A stretch of 64,000 nt of DNA, from the NCBI RefSeq assembly GCF_014201465.1, contig NZ_JACHEP010000001.1, positions 104,833-168,832 on the forward strand, in the 5' to 3' direction. This document shows positions 17,307 to 25,838 of this stretch, one piece after another (within the stretch, counting starts at the first letter, position 1; the number at the start of each line of letters is the position of its first letter). The stretch comes from Anoxybacteroides tepidamans. Its GTDB lineage: Bacteria > Bacillota > Bacilli > Bacillales > Anoxybacillaceae. A model generated the notes under the pieces. That model ran no database searches. It saw only the letters and a list, made by a program, of their open reading frames with translations, and was not told the origin of the DNA. Both the position numbers and the translations under genes were made by a program.

Positions 17307-19247
17307 TTATTCTTCCCTTACATCAATAGGCAATACACCTTTGATCGCTTCGATCACGTTTTTGTTTTCGTCATTGGTTACAAAAATCGATACGATGCCG
17401 TGGTCTTCATGCGTGCGAATGAGGCGACCAACTCCTTGGCGCAAACGCAAGAGCATATACGGAACATCGACTTGCCAAAACGGATCAGCATAAGCTTTCC
17501 GTTTCGCTTGAAACACCGGATCGTTCGGCGGATAAGGAAGCGACCAAATGATGACGTTCGATAACGATGGTCCTGGAATATCTAATCCTTCCCATAAATG
17601 TTCCGCGCATAAAACCGTCTCTTCTTCTCTTTGGAACGCAGCGACTAACTCGCTAATTTCCCGGTCCCCTTCAAACAAAAAGGAAAATTCATATTCTTTT
17701 TCAGCTACCTGCTTAAACTGCTGTAATTCTTGTTTCGAAGGGAATAAAACGAGTGCCCGCCCCTCCGTTTCACGAATTTTTTGCAACGCATAGCGGTATT
17801 TTTGCGCAAATAGCGTATCATCGTTCGTAAAGGTCGGCATATAAATCGTCATTTGCTCGTTATAGTCAAACGGTGAATCGACGCTGAACGATAAGTAGTC
17901 ATCGATCCCTAAACTTGCGGCGATATAGTCAAACGATTTGCGGTTTGATAACGTTGCCGACGAAAAAATGAACGGCATTTTTTTGTTAAACACTTTTTCG
18001 CGCAACACTTCTTGTACCGTGCGCGGCATAATGACAAGTGTTTTTCCTTCCTTCGACGCTTCTAACCACGTAATCGCTTCACGATTATGGATGAATAGAT
18101 GCAACGAATACTCCATTTGGTCTAAATACTCATCGACAATATTTAATTGATAATGGTCGATCGTATACGTCTCGCTTTCAAAAACGAGTTCGTTACCGAT
18201 TTCGCCGATTTTTCCACGCAATTCTTTCGCTAGACGAACAAGCTGAGGAGAAAACGCGATTTCTTGGCGGTTCGAGCCAACTACTTCCGTCGAACACAGC
18301 GTCAATTCAGCGAAAAAACGATCGCTCACTTGGAGAGTTTCTTCAATTAAATAAGCTAATTCCTCGCGAATGTCATTTTCTAATAAACGAGTTAACAACG
18401 TTTCGAGCGTCGTTTCTTTCATGCGGTATGTCAACGCTTTTTGTGCGGCAAATTCTAATAAATGCCCTTCGTCAAAGACAACACAGCTCGCCTCTGGCAA
18501 AAGCGGCAGTTGCCCTTCTCGTTTGCGTGCCTCATATGTCCAAACATGTTCCATATAAAAATCGTGCGAACAGACGATTAAATCGGCGGCTTTCCGGTAA
18601 TGTTCGCGCGATAACGTTTGCCCGCAACGATGGCGCTTTTCACATGCAAAACAATCCTGAAACGGGTCCCACGCAATTTTTTGCCACTGTTCATCGCTTA
18701 AATGGGCATATTCTTTTCGGTCACCGTAGTGATAAAACGATTGCAATGTCCGATGGTCATGAACAAACTCCGGGAGCTCATCAAAAATTTGCTCATAAAG
18801 TTCGATGTCATCTTCATTGGTCATTAACACTTGATCCAATTTATTCAAACATAAATATTGGTCTTGCGATTTAGCAAGACGCACATCAATATGTAAATCA
18901 AGTACTTGTGAGATTTTGGCGATATCGCCTTCTTTTTTAACGAGCTGCTCGATGAGTGTTTCGTCCGCACAGGCAATGATCGCCGGCTTTCCCGTATAGC
19001 GGGCATAACAAATCGCATACAGCAAATACACGATCGTTTTTCCCGTTCCTACCCCCGCTTCCGCAAACATCACTTTTTTTTCTTTAAAAGCACGTTCGAG
19101 CTGAAACGCCATATATACTTGCTCGTCACGCAATTCAAATCCGGCCTCTGGCAAAATATCGTAAAACACATCGCCAATCCACTCGCCCAATTTATCAAAA
19201 AAACTTTCATTTTTCTCTAATGAAAAAGGATATCGCTCACGGCTCAT
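17307..19247 (-). CDS. ypvA: DinG/XPD-type superfamily 2 helicase (YpvA-like)
   Basis: 646 residues. Walker A AEAGVGTGKT is at residues 62-71, DEGH (Walker B) in CVVFDEGHLLEFA, and the motif V-VI region ends in LRQGVGRLIRTHED. Between motifs I and II four cysteines (including DCFACEKRHRCGQ) fit the Fe-S cluster domain of XPD/DinG helicases. It unwinds DNA 5' to 3' in characterised relatives and is thought to act in repair or on recombination intermediates. Probably transcribed alone or with the 52-codon gene upstream. Confidence 0.92.
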   Translation of the reverse strand: MSRERYPFSLEKNESFFDKLGEWIGDVFYDILPEAGFELRDEQVYMAFQLERAFKEKKVMFAEAGVGTGKTIVYLLYAICYARYTGKPAIIACADETLIEQLVKKEGDIAKISQVLDLHIDVRLAKSQDQYLCLNKLDQVLMTNEDDIELYEQIFDELPEFVHDHRTLQSFYHYGDRKEYAHLSDEQWQKIAWDPFQDCFACEKRHRCGQTLSREHYRKAADLIVCSHDFYMEHVWTYEARKREGQLPLLPEASCVVFDEGHLLEFAAQKALTYRMKETTLETLLTRLLENDIREELAYLIEETLQVSDRFFAELTLCSTEVVGSNRQEIAFSPQLVRLAKELRGKIGEIGNELVFESETYTIDHYQLNIVDEYLDQMEYSLHLFIHNREAITWLEASKEGKTLVIMPRTVQEVLREKVFNKKMPFIFSSATLSNRKSFDYIAASLGIDDYLSFSVDSPFDYNEQMTIYMPTFTNDDTLFAQKYRYALQKIRETEGRALVLFPSKQELQQFKQVAEKEYEFSFLFEGDREISELVAAFQREEETVLCAEHLWEGLDIPGPSLSNVIIWSLPYPPNDPVFQAKRKAYADPFWQVDVPYMLLRLRQGVGRLIRTHEDHGIVSIFVTNDENKNVIEAIKGVLPIDVREE

Positions 19248-19346
19248 CGTTCCAAACCCTCCAACATAATAACAGTAACAAACTAATATTATCCCCTATA
19301 TGATGAAAGAAGTCAATGAGGAGGGGAAAAGCCGGAGCGTTTTTTA

Positions 19347-19505
19347 CTATGCGCGAAACACACTAGAGAGCATGTATACAACTGCCTGCTTCCATTCGTG
19401 TTTCGCTGTTTCGATCCGTTCCAATCCTTCGGCCTCGTGCGCTTCTAACATCATATACGTATTATCGAGCGCTTGCGAAATTTTGAATAAATCAATTGGT
19501 TTCAA
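19347..19505 (-). CDS. Small conserved-looking protein upstream of ypvA (52 aa)
   Basis: 52 residues from TTG 19505 with AGGGGTG six bases upstream. The product (KPIDLFKISQALDNTYMMLEAHEAEGLERIETAKHEW, split here into family-like helices) is helical and acidic, without membrane segments. Its start overlaps the stop of the ORF at 19502-19708 (ATTGA), implying translational coupling. B. subtilis has a similar small gene next to ypvA, but I cannot confirm homology. Confidence 0.55.
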   Translation of the reverse strand: MKPIDLFKISQALDNTYMMLEAHEAEGLERIETAKHEWKQAVVYMLSSVFRA

Positions 19506-19708
19506 TGCTCATCACCCCTTTTGTATTTGTATGCCAAAAGGCAGTGATTCATTCTTTCATCGACAACTTCTAATTCACTACCAATTATTTCTAATAATAA
19601 TTCATTCATGTCAATATTAAGTGTGCTACTTTCTTGTGCCTTCATCATTGCATCTGTCGGATTTTTTACAAAAATTCCTTTTGAACGTGCAACGTGATCG
19701 TGTACTGC
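19502..19708 (-). pseudogene. ORF lacking a plausible start, probably 5'-truncated
   Basis: 68 codons are open after a TAG at 19709-19711, but there is no ribosome binding site or good initiator near the 5' end; the first ATG codons are 17-18 codons in, without a site. The product (HDHVARSKGIFVKNPTDAM and then an acidic helical C-terminus) is not recognised. It abuts one copy of a direct repeat (19725-19771), which suggests it lost its 5' end when the neighbouring islet arrived. Confidence 0.4.
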
Positions 19709-20031
19709 CTAGATATTTTTCCACACGAGTGTTGATTATCTATTATTTTACAAAAAAACACAGAATTACACAGAAGAAAAACTGGGAATAGCGCGATGTC
19801 AACTTGTTTTTATTGGTTCATCAACACACCTAATTTTTCCATCATTTTTCCCTCTTCCTCATTTAGATTTTTCCTTTTCATTCTACAAAATATCCTATTT
19901 TTCCTTTTTAATATGTCTACATTTGTCCGCAGGTTTGCACTCATTTCCCACCTATACTACTTACCACCATACAATACATTATATAAATATATAATCATAT
20001 ACTTATATAAACACAAAAATAAAAAACCATC
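19709..20031. other. AT-rich gene-free stretch
   Basis: No ORF with a start signal is visible. The stretch contains the left copy of a direct repeat (19725-19771) and very AT-rich DNA unlike the flanking genes, running into the 3' end of the PIN toxin gene. It is probably part of an acquired islet. Confidence 0.6.
19725..19771. repeat. Direct repeat flanking the toxin-antitoxin pair, left copy
   Basis: GAGTGTTGATTATC, ATTATTTTAC and AAAAAACA-AGAAT blocks recur at 20768-20813 in the same orientation with about four mismatches over 42 bases. The two copies bracket the PIN toxin-antitoxin genes. Confidence 0.75.
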
Positions 20032-20505
20032 TTAAGACGATTGAATTTTTATCTCTCCATGTTCTTCTTCATATTGTTTTATAAAATTTTCTGATGTATA
20101 TACTTTTAAATGATCAAATTCTCTTTCATGCAAACCATGTTTCATATCGTCAGTTATTAAATAATCTGCATTACCTGCAATGGCGCATTTCAAAAACATA
20201 TCATCATATTTATCGTTAGATTTTTCAATTTCAACATTCATCGTATTAACTGATAATGAATGATAAAAAAGTTCTGCAATACTTTTTAACAATATAATCC
20301 TATCAGACACACAATCAATGTTATGACGAGCAAAATTTTTAACCAAATAAATCAATTCCCCAATAGTATCCTGAGCGAAGAGAAGCCTTATCTTTTTATT
20401 TTTTACTAATTCCAATATTTTTTCGCATGATATAGATTCTTCGAACCAAGCCGCAATAAAAATATTTGTATCAAGAACCTCTGTTTTAACGTTGTTTCTT
20501 TTCAT
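20032..20505 (-). CDS. PIN-domain putative toxin (toxin-antitoxin system)
   Basis: 157 residues. Acidic active-site residues of PIN nucleases are visible: Asp12 in LDTNIF, Glu50 in DTIGEL, Asp101/102 in KYDDMF and Asp119/120 in LITDDMKHG. This is the COG1569-like PIN group that works as an Mg2+-dependent RNase toxin. The gene overlaps the upstream 50-codon gene by 20 bases, the usual antitoxin-toxin order. It is more AT-rich than its neighbours and lies between direct repeats, which points to transfer. Confidence 0.85.
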   Translation of the reverse strand: MKRNNVKTEVLDTNIFIAAWFEESISCEKILELVKNKKIRLLFAQDTIGELIYLVKNFARHNIDCVSDRIILLKSIAELFYHSLSVNTMNVEIEKSNDKYDDMFLKCAIAGNADYLITDDMKHGLHEREFDHLKVYTSENFIKQYEEEHGEIKIQSS

Positions 20506-20638
20506 ACTTTTTAATGCCTAAAGACTTCCTCGCTTCAGCAGGCGTTAAACCCCTTTTCTTCATATTCGTTCGAATGATCGATTTTATGTCGTCCATAAAT
20601 GATAATTTTTCACTATCATTTCTTTGAGCAATCGCCAT
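20486..20638 (-). CDS. Putative antitoxin of the PIN pair (50 aa)
   Basis: 50 residues from ATG 20638, with a TAAGGAGGAG site. The product starts MAIAQRNDSEKLSFMDDIKS and continues into a basic helical C-terminus with RGLTPAEARKSLGIKKYEKK. It overlaps the PIN gene by 20 bases. No classical DNA-binding fold is obvious in such a short chain. The call rests on position, size and overlap. Confidence 0.65.
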   Translation of the reverse strand: MAIAQRNDSEKLSFMDDIKSIIRTNMKKRGLTPAEARKSLGIKKYEKKQR

Positions 20639-20767
20639 ATCCTTCTCCTCCTTATCACACATACACTACACCTCCCTTAAGAGGTTAGTATATGCTTATT
20701 TTAAGGAGATTATACCACAAAATTCATTTAATTTGCATCAATATATCGCTAATCTCCTATGAAAATG

Positions 20768-20813
20768 CATGAGTGTTGATTATCCATTATTTTACTAAAA
20801 AACATAGAATCAT
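20768..20813. repeat. Direct repeat flanking the toxin-antitoxin pair, right copy
   Basis: It matches 19725-19771 (see that entry) in the same orientation. The distance between copies is about 1,040 bases and encloses exactly the toxin-antitoxin pair and AT-rich DNA. Confidence 0.75.
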
Positions 20814-20845
20814 ATGGCTGAACACAATCTTTTCTGCATTTTTTC

Positions 20846-21005
20846 GACTGTCGGAGGCAAGTCTGTGACTTGCCTTCGTCACGCCTTCGCGTGACAGAGG
20901 ACCGAACACCCAACCGCTTCACAGACAAATGCATTTGTCTGGAAGCGGTGTTGTTTGGTCACCCGACAGTCGAAACATACCGATTACTCCATAAAAGACG
21001 AAAAC
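20846..21005. repeat. Dispersed branched palindromic repeat, copy B (full form)
   Basis: Outer arms GACTGTCGG and CCCGACAGTC enclose several hairpins: GCAAGTC/GACTTGC, GTCACGC/GCGTGAC, and a long arm CCGCTTC-CAGACAAA/TTTGTCTG-GAAGCGG nested in GACCGAACA/TGTTTGGTC. The result is a cloverleaf-like fold of about 125 bases. A conserved tail (ACATACCGATTACTCCATAA and onward) follows. Copy A at 3367-3475 shares the long arm and the tail but lacks the first two hairpins. No protein is encoded; the type of element was not recognised. Confidence 0.75.
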
Positions 21006-21105
21006 GTTAAAGTTCCAAATTGCATTTATATAGGAAAAAGACGAAAGGAATACTGGATGAGCATAGGAAGAGAAGCATCGAGTTGTACAATGTTCCTTGA
21101 AAAAA

Positions 21106-21243
21106 TCAACATCGCAAAAAGCTCTTTTCACAAAACTCTTGAGTTTCTTTCAGCGTATGTATGTAACTTTCGATTGTGTGTTTAGATAGGTTTTTAAATT
21201 CCCGATCTTCAGGAAAATCTTTAATGGCATATTTTAATAACAA
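21106..21243 (-). pseudogene. N-terminal remnant of a tyrosine recombinase (phage-type integrase)
   Basis: 45 codons from TTG 21243, behind a strong AAGGAGGTG site. The sequence YAIKDFPEDREFKNLS, then HTIESYIHTLKETQEFC, is the typical start of the SAM-like N-terminal domain of XerC/D-family integrases in Bacillaceae. The frame then hits a stop, and none of the catalytic domain (R..K..HxxR..H..Y) follows. An alternative frame extends the homology-like text only briefly. It is a decayed integrase next to the toxin-antitoxin islet. Confidence 0.7.
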
Positions 21244-21351
21244 AAAAACCACACCTCCTTTTCAATATCTGAAAAGAAAGTGTGACGCATATTTAAGCCA
21301 AATTCTTTTTTACAAGCCACTTTACAAAAAATCGTTCAAACCCTTGATACT

Positions 21352-22488
21352 TCAACATTTTTTCGGCGGCCGCAAGCCCCAATATTGATAGTAATGCGTT
21401 TCGATAAAACCGTTAAACAGCTTCCGGCGCTTTGTTGCAGGTTTGCCGTAATATTTTTCAAATTCTTTATTTGCCGTTAATATGTAAACCGACCATGTAT
21501 CCAATGCGGCAAACGTTTTTCCCATTTCCTTATACATTTTTTCAACTTCTTTCCGCTCGCCAAGCCGCTCTCCGTACGGCGGATTGCCGACGATGACCCC
21601 GTATTGTTTTTTCGTCGTAAAATCTTTCGCTTGCATTTGCTTAAAGGTAATGAGATCGCCAAGCCCTGCTTCGAGCGCATTTTCTTTGGCGACTTGAACC
21701 ATGCGGTGGTTGATATCAAAGCCAGAAATATCAAGCGGCTGATCGTAGTTCGCCACATCTTCCGCTTCTTCACGCGCCCGTTCCCACTTATGTTTTCCAA
21801 TCCATTCCCACTGTTCTGACACGAAATCGCGGTTGAATCCGGGAGCGATATTTTGACCGATAAGCGCCGCTTCAATCGGAATCGTTCCCGAACCGCAAAA
21901 CGGATCGACAAACGGCCGATCCGGCGTCCAGTTCGTCAATTGAATGAGTGCGGCAGCTAACGTTTCTTTGAGCGGAGCTTCGCCTTGTGCCACGCGATAG
22001 CCGCGCTTATGCAGGCCTGCACCGCTTGTGTCGATCGTTAATGTCGCGATATCTTTATGGAGCGCGACTTCGATGCGGTAGAGAGGGCCTGTTTCCTCGA
22101 ACCATGACACGCGATAATGCTGCTTTAAGCTTTCAACGACCGCTTTTTTTACGATCGCTTGACAATCTGAAACGCTGAACAACTGCGACTTCACCGATTT
22201 TCCGATCACAGGAAACTCCGCATGAACCGGAATGTAATCCGCCCATGGAAGCGTTTTCGTTTGCTCAAACAACTCCTCAAATGTCGTCGCTTTAAACTCT
22301 CCGATTTTGAGCTTGATGCGGTCTGCGGTGCGCAGCCATAAATTAGCGCGGCAAACCGCCAATTCGTCCGCCTCAAACGTGACTTTACCATTATCTACGG
22401 TACATTCATAGCCGAGACTCCGCACTTCATCGGCGACGATCGATTCAATGCCCATCGCCGCTGTGGCGATAATCGTAAGTTTGCTCAT
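21352..22488 (-). CDS. ypsC: THUMP-domain rRNA methyltransferase YpsC (RlmL-like)
   Basis: 378 residues from ATG 22488 with an AGGAGATG site. An N-terminal ferredoxin-like and THUMP region (about 1-160) precedes a class I SAM-dependent methyltransferase with DPFCGSGT at 195-202 (motif I region) and NPPYGERLG at 302-310 (motif IV, N2-guanine type). The family modifies guanine N2 in 23S rRNA (RlmL/YcbY N-terminal module). The neighbouring rnpB and gpsB match the B. subtilis order. Confidence 0.93.
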   Translation of the reverse strand: MSKLTIIATAAMGIESIVADEVRSLGYECTVDNGKVTFEADELAVCRANLWLRTADRIKLKIGEFKATTFEELFEQTKTLPWADYIPVHAEFPVIGKSVKSQLFSVSDCQAIVKKAVVESLKQHYRVSWFEETGPLYRIEVALHKDIATLTIDTSGAGLHKRGYRVAQGEAPLKETLAAALIQLTNWTPDRPFVDPFCGSGTIPIEAALIGQNIAPGFNRDFVSEQWEWIGKHKWERAREEAEDVANYDQPLDISGFDINHRMVQVAKENALEAGLGDLITFKQMQAKDFTTKKQYGVIVGNPPYGERLGERKEVEKMYKEMGKTFAALDTWSVYILTANKEFEKYYGKPATKRRKLFNGFIETHYYQYWGLRPPKKC

Positions 22489-22499
22489 ATTGACATCTC

Positions 22500-24206
22500 C
22501 TATTCTGTATTCCATTCCCGTAAAAATTGCTGCAACTCATCAAACAGAAGCGGCTTGGAAATATAATATCCTTGCGCGTAGTCACACCTTTGTTCTTTTA
22601 AAAATTTATATTGCTTTTCCGTTTCCACCCCTTCAGCCACTACCGAAACATTCAAACTACGTCCCATCTCAATGATCGCTTTGACGATTGATGCTTCTCC
22701 ACGATACGAAGATAAATGACGAATGAAGCTTTTGTCAATTTTTAATGTGTCAATCGGAAAACGATGCAAGTAGCTTAGCGACGAAAATCCTGTTCCGAAA
22801 TCATCAATCGCGATTTTGATTTGTCGTTGCTTCATTTGAACAAGCCACTCAATGGCGAATGGCGCATTCGGCATTAGCGTGCTTTCTGTCAATTCTAACT
22901 CAAGATAACGCGGATCAACAGCTGTTTTTTGAAGGATACGATCAATTGTTTCAACTAATTCATTTTGTAGAAAATGAACAGCTGAAATATTGACGCTCAT
23001 TTTTAACTTTGGATACGCAAGATGTAACTGTTTTAACTGCCGACATGCTTCTTCTAGCACCCATTCGCTCATTGGTATAATGAGACCGGTTTCTTCGGCA
23101 AGCGGAATAAAGGCAACAGGAGAAACAAGTCCGCGCTCAGGATGTTTCCAGCGCACTAACGCTTCAACTCCGGAAATTTGATTGGTACGGAGATCGAGCT
23201 GAGGTTGATAGTACAATAGCAACTCCCCACACTCCAACGCTTTGTGAAGGTCGTTTTCTAACACCAAATCTTGCTCATCGCGGCCATGCTCGTGACTGTT
23301 ATATAATTCAAAACGGTTTTTTCCTTTCTTTTTTGCGCTATGCATCGCGCGATCAGCATTGCGGATGAGCACTTCAACATTTTCGCCATTATGGGGGTAA
23401 AAACTGACTCCTATACTTGCTGTGACATATATATCTTGGCCTTCTATAGAAAACGGAGCTTTTAGCACGTCAATGATCGTTTTCGCTATTCGAGCGGCCT
23501 CACGAATATGTTTGAGATTAGGAAGAATAATGACAAATTCATCTCCTCCAAACCTCGCGAGCGTATCTTTTTTTTGCAAAATCCCCTTTAATCGCTGAGC
23601 AACTTTCTGTAACAACGAATCTCCAGCATGGTGACCTAGCGTGTCATTCACATATTTAAACCGATCTAAGTCTAAAAACATCACAGCAAATAGTTGCCGG
23701 TGCCGGTGGGATGTTTCAATCAAATCCTCCAATCTTTTCGTAAACAAATAGCGGTTTGGCACGCCCGTCAACATGTCGTAATGCGCAAGTTTCTTTAGCT
23801 GTTCAATATTTCTTTTTTGTACAGTAATATCGGAAAAAATCGCTAAATAATTGGTAATATTCCCCTTCCTGTCCCGAATCGAAATGACGGTCAGCCATTC
23901 TAAAAACAACTCTCCGTCCTTTCTTTTATTCCATATTTCTCCTTTCCAAACACCGTTCTCAATAATCTCTTTCCACATACTTTTATAAAACGCTTTATCA
24001 TGCAACCCAGATTGTAAAAACCGCGGATTTTGGCCGATGATTTCTTCTTGATGATAACCGGTTACGATCTCAAAAGCCGGATTCACCCATATAATACTTC
24101 CTTCCCGATCTGTGACCATAATCCCTTCATTGATATGTTTCATAACCTTGTTGGCAATGTTTATAAATATGGTTTGCTGTAATAGCTTCGAGCAATCATT
24201 CCCCAT
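22500..24206 (-). CDS. PAS-GGDEF-EAL cyclic-di-GMP signalling protein
   Basis: 568 residues, soluble, no membrane segment. A PAS sensor domain (about 15-130; typical GIMVTDREGSIIWVNPAFE) is followed by a diguanylate cyclase domain with intact GGDEF at 220-224 and a phosphodiesterase domain with EALVRW at 348-353, ELTES and DDFGTGFSSL. Both catalytic signatures look intact, so it may make or break down c-di-GMP according to the PAS input. The expected RxxD inhibitory site before GGDEF is not evident (KKDT there). Start ATG 24206 has AGGAGATG upstream. It is inserted between ypsC and rnpB. Confidence 0.93.
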   Translation of the reverse strand: MGNDCSKLLQQTIFINIANKVMKHINEGIMVTDREGSIIWVNPAFEIVTGYHQEEIIGQNPRFLQSGLHDKAFYKSMWKEIIENGVWKGEIWNKRKDGELFLEWLTVISIRDRKGNITNYLAIFSDITVQKRNIEQLKKLAHYDMLTGVPNRYLFTKRLEDLIETSHRHRQLFAVMFLDLDRFKYVNDTLGHHAGDSLLQKVAQRLKGILQKKDTLARFGGDEFVIILPNLKHIREAARIAKTIIDVLKAPFSIEGQDIYVTASIGVSFYPHNGENVEVLIRNADRAMHSAKKKGKNRFELYNSHEHGRDEQDLVLENDLHKALECGELLLYYQPQLDLRTNQISGVEALVRWKHPERGLVSPVAFIPLAEETGLIIPMSEWVLEEACRQLKQLHLAYPKLKMSVNISAVHFLQNELVETIDRILQKTAVDPRYLELELTESTLMPNAPFAIEWLVQMKQRQIKIAIDDFGTGFSSLSYLHRFPIDTLKIDKSFIRHLSSYRGEASIVKAIIEMGRSLNVSVVAEGVETEKQYKFLKEQRCDYAQGYYISKPLLFDELQQFLREWNTE

Positions 24207-24354
24207 GCCACTTCATCTCCTCTTCGGCTTCACCGTGTGAAAAACGATAATCGCTTCAAAATAAAGCATCATAAATAAGATGCTTATATCATTTTTATAC
24301 TATTTCTTTTCTCTTTCATTCAAGCGATATTTTGTGACACGTTTTTGACAAAAA

Positions 24355-24382
24355 AAAAGACTCTCTATAAACCGAGAGCCCT
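24355..24382 (-). terminator. Terminator of rnpB
   Basis: GGCTCTC and GAGAGTC pair around GGTTTATA on the minus strand and are followed by a run of eight T. It lies just past the 3' end of the RNase P RNA. Confidence 0.8.
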
Positions 24383-24390
24383 TTTCTTTC

Positions 24391-24815
24391 GGCATTAATA
24401 ATGTTCTGTAAGCCATGTTTTGTTCCTTCGTACTGCAAGCGGCTTTTCGCCTCGTACTCCGGCGGTAATCATCTATCTACAGATGAAAGTTCATCTGTCC
24501 TTCCCTCCGTTCATTTCCTTCGGGAAGGTGCCCCTACCATTATTTGGGTTTCTCGCTCGTGGGGTTTACCGCGTTCCACCCCTAAGGTTTCCCTTAGAGC
24601 TCCGTCACTGTGGCACTTTCAGGGTAATCGAACCATATCCATAAGGACGTAGGTTCTTTCCCCGCCGTCAGCCCAGCCTTGCGCCAGACTGCCCTAGCTT
24701 ATTGTTTCGCTAGGCACGAACACTACGGGCATCTCAGCACCGTGCGAGCATGGACTTTCCTCTACGACCAAAGTGTCGCAGCGATTACCCGAACATTATT
24801 AATGCCTTCATCTTT
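24391..24815 (-). ncRNA. rnpB: RNase P RNA, class B
   Basis: The minus strand has the conserved RNase P core: GTTCGGGTAATCGCTGCG near the 5' end, AGAGGAAAGTCCATGCTCGC (CR-I), and GACAGATG/CATCTGT-type and other arms, ending with ACAGAACATTATTAATGCC, which pairs with the 5' end. The bacillar class B layout with long P10.1/P12-type arms fits. It is the ribozyme that matures tRNA 5' ends. Ends are estimated from the terminal helix and promoter. Confidence 0.95.
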
Positions 24816-24824
24816 GCATAATGT

Positions 24825-24853
24825 AGTATAGTCGATTTTTCTGCTCGCTGCAA
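24825..24853 (-). promoter_or_regulatory. sigma-A promoter of rnpB
   Basis: On the minus strand TTGCAG and TATACT are separated by exactly 17 bases and lie directly upstream of the RNase P RNA. Confidence 0.75.
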
Positions 24854-24877
24854 TGGGAATTTTTTTCTTTATGTACA

Positions 24878-25174
24878 TTATTCGTACAGTTTGTTTCCGA
24901 ATACGTGCTTTTCTAAATTAGACAAACGTTGTAAAATGTCAAAGTTCGTTGTGCCCGCCGGCATTGCTTGTCGCTTTTGCAGTTCCTCTACTTGGCGTTT
25001 CAACCGCATATTTTCTTGTTGTAACTCTTCAATTTCCTGATGGAACACTTCGTAGTCTTTAATAATCATGTCTAAAAATTGATCGACTTCGTCTTGGTTA
25101 TACCCGCGCATACTTACTTTAAATTCCTTTTCCAAAATGTCTTTCGCTGTTAATTTCACACGACCTGCCAACAT
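24878..25174 (-). CDS. gpsB: Cell division protein GpsB
   Basis: 98 residues from ATG 25174, which has AGGGGTG six bases upstream; a GTG three codons earlier is less well placed. The DivIVA-like N-terminal domain contains [20 protein letters not shown]; a coiled coil ([19 protein letters not shown]) and the trimerising C-terminus [19 protein letters not shown] follow. GpsB shuttles penicillin-binding protein PBP1 between septum and lateral wall. The gene next to ypsA is conserved, as here. Confidence 0.96.
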   Translation of the reverse strand: MLAGRVKLTAKDILEKEFKVSMRGYNQDEVDQFLDMIIKDYEVFHQEIEELQQENMRLKRQVEELQKRQAMPAGTTNFDILQRLSNLEKHVFGNKLYE

Positions 25175-25242
25175 CGTTTTCACCCCTATTCCAATCCGCT
25201 ATCCTTTTCTTTATTTTTTCAGAAAGTCGAGCGATTGTCAAT

Positions 25243-25779
25243 TTACCATTGTTCCTCTTCTACGATCGCTTGCAAATCGGCAAACGAAATCGAAAAAATC
25301 GGGTAATGTTCTTTTTTCTTGGCCATATGGAGCATAAATTTCGGCGTGCCTTCTCTTTCTTCGTCATAAACGATTAACAGCCCATCACTTTTGGTAAGGA
25401 TGAACTCGTTTTTCAGCCGAAACTGTGCGGAGTTTTCGTATGGCCGCTTCGTAATATAGTCAAAAAAATCGGCTTGGGAAACGATGAGTTCGTAATATTC
25501 GCGATTTTCTTCCTTCCACCGCTCTTCTTGATGCAAAAATGGCGCTAACACCGCCAACTGCAAATGAGGGTACACTTCCTGCAATTCATACACCACTTCC
25601 GCCGCCCACAGCTCTACCCCTAATTGACCGCTAATCACAACCCACTCCAATCCTTCCTCTAAAAGCGCAATAAGGCGTTTTTCGATCGCTTTTTTGATAT
25701 AAGCAACCGCCGGATGATCGTTTGTAAAAATATTCAGTTCATGCGGTTTATAACCTGTCACCGCCAACACTTTTAACAA
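25243..25779 (-). CDS. ypsA: YpsA, SLOG-superfamily (DUF1273) cell division regulator
   Basis: 178 residues from TTG 25779, chosen because AAGGAGG lies nine bases upstream; the long in-frame extension has no start signal. The N-terminus ([14 protein letters not shown]) and the [20 protein letters not shown] segment match the Bacillales YpsA family, a Rossmann-like SLOG protein. In Staphylococcus and B. subtilis YpsA inhibits cell division when overproduced and is functionally linked to GpsB. The probable ligand is a nucleotide. Confidence 0.9.
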   Translation of the reverse strand: MLKVLAVTGYKPHELNIFTNDHPAVAYIKKAIEKRLIALLEEGLEWVVISGQLGVELWAAEVVYELQEVYPHLQLAVLAPFLHQEERWKEENREYYELIVSQADFFDYITKRPYENSAQFRLKNEFILTKSDGLLIVYDEEREGTPKFMLHMAKKKEHYPIFSISFADLQAIVEEEQW

Positions 25780-25838
25780 CGCCTTTTCCTCCTTACAAGA
25801 AAACAGGAACTGAGATTCAGTTCCTGTTTTCTCACCAC

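Larger units (their letters stand above)
20639..21105. other. Non-coding islet with repeats upstream of the antitoxin
   Basis: The stretch holds a TATAAT-containing promoter region for the antitoxin (minus-strand GGTATAAT near 20710-20717), an inverted repeat (AGGAGATTA/TAATCTCCT at about 20704-20713 and 20749-20759), the right copy of the direct repeat and the full copy of the palindromic repeat. ORFs crossing it have no start signals and are taken as chance. Confidence 0.55.

Noticed and set aside
19796-20035. Plus-strand 79-codon frame in the AT-rich islet
   Set aside because: No ribosome binding site; Phe/Ser/Tyr-rich composition is what AT-rich DNA gives by chance.
20919-21131. 70-codon minus-strand frame across the branched repeat
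   Set aside because: It has no start signal. Its first part is only the shifted frame of the integrase remnant, and the rest reads through a palindromic repeat.
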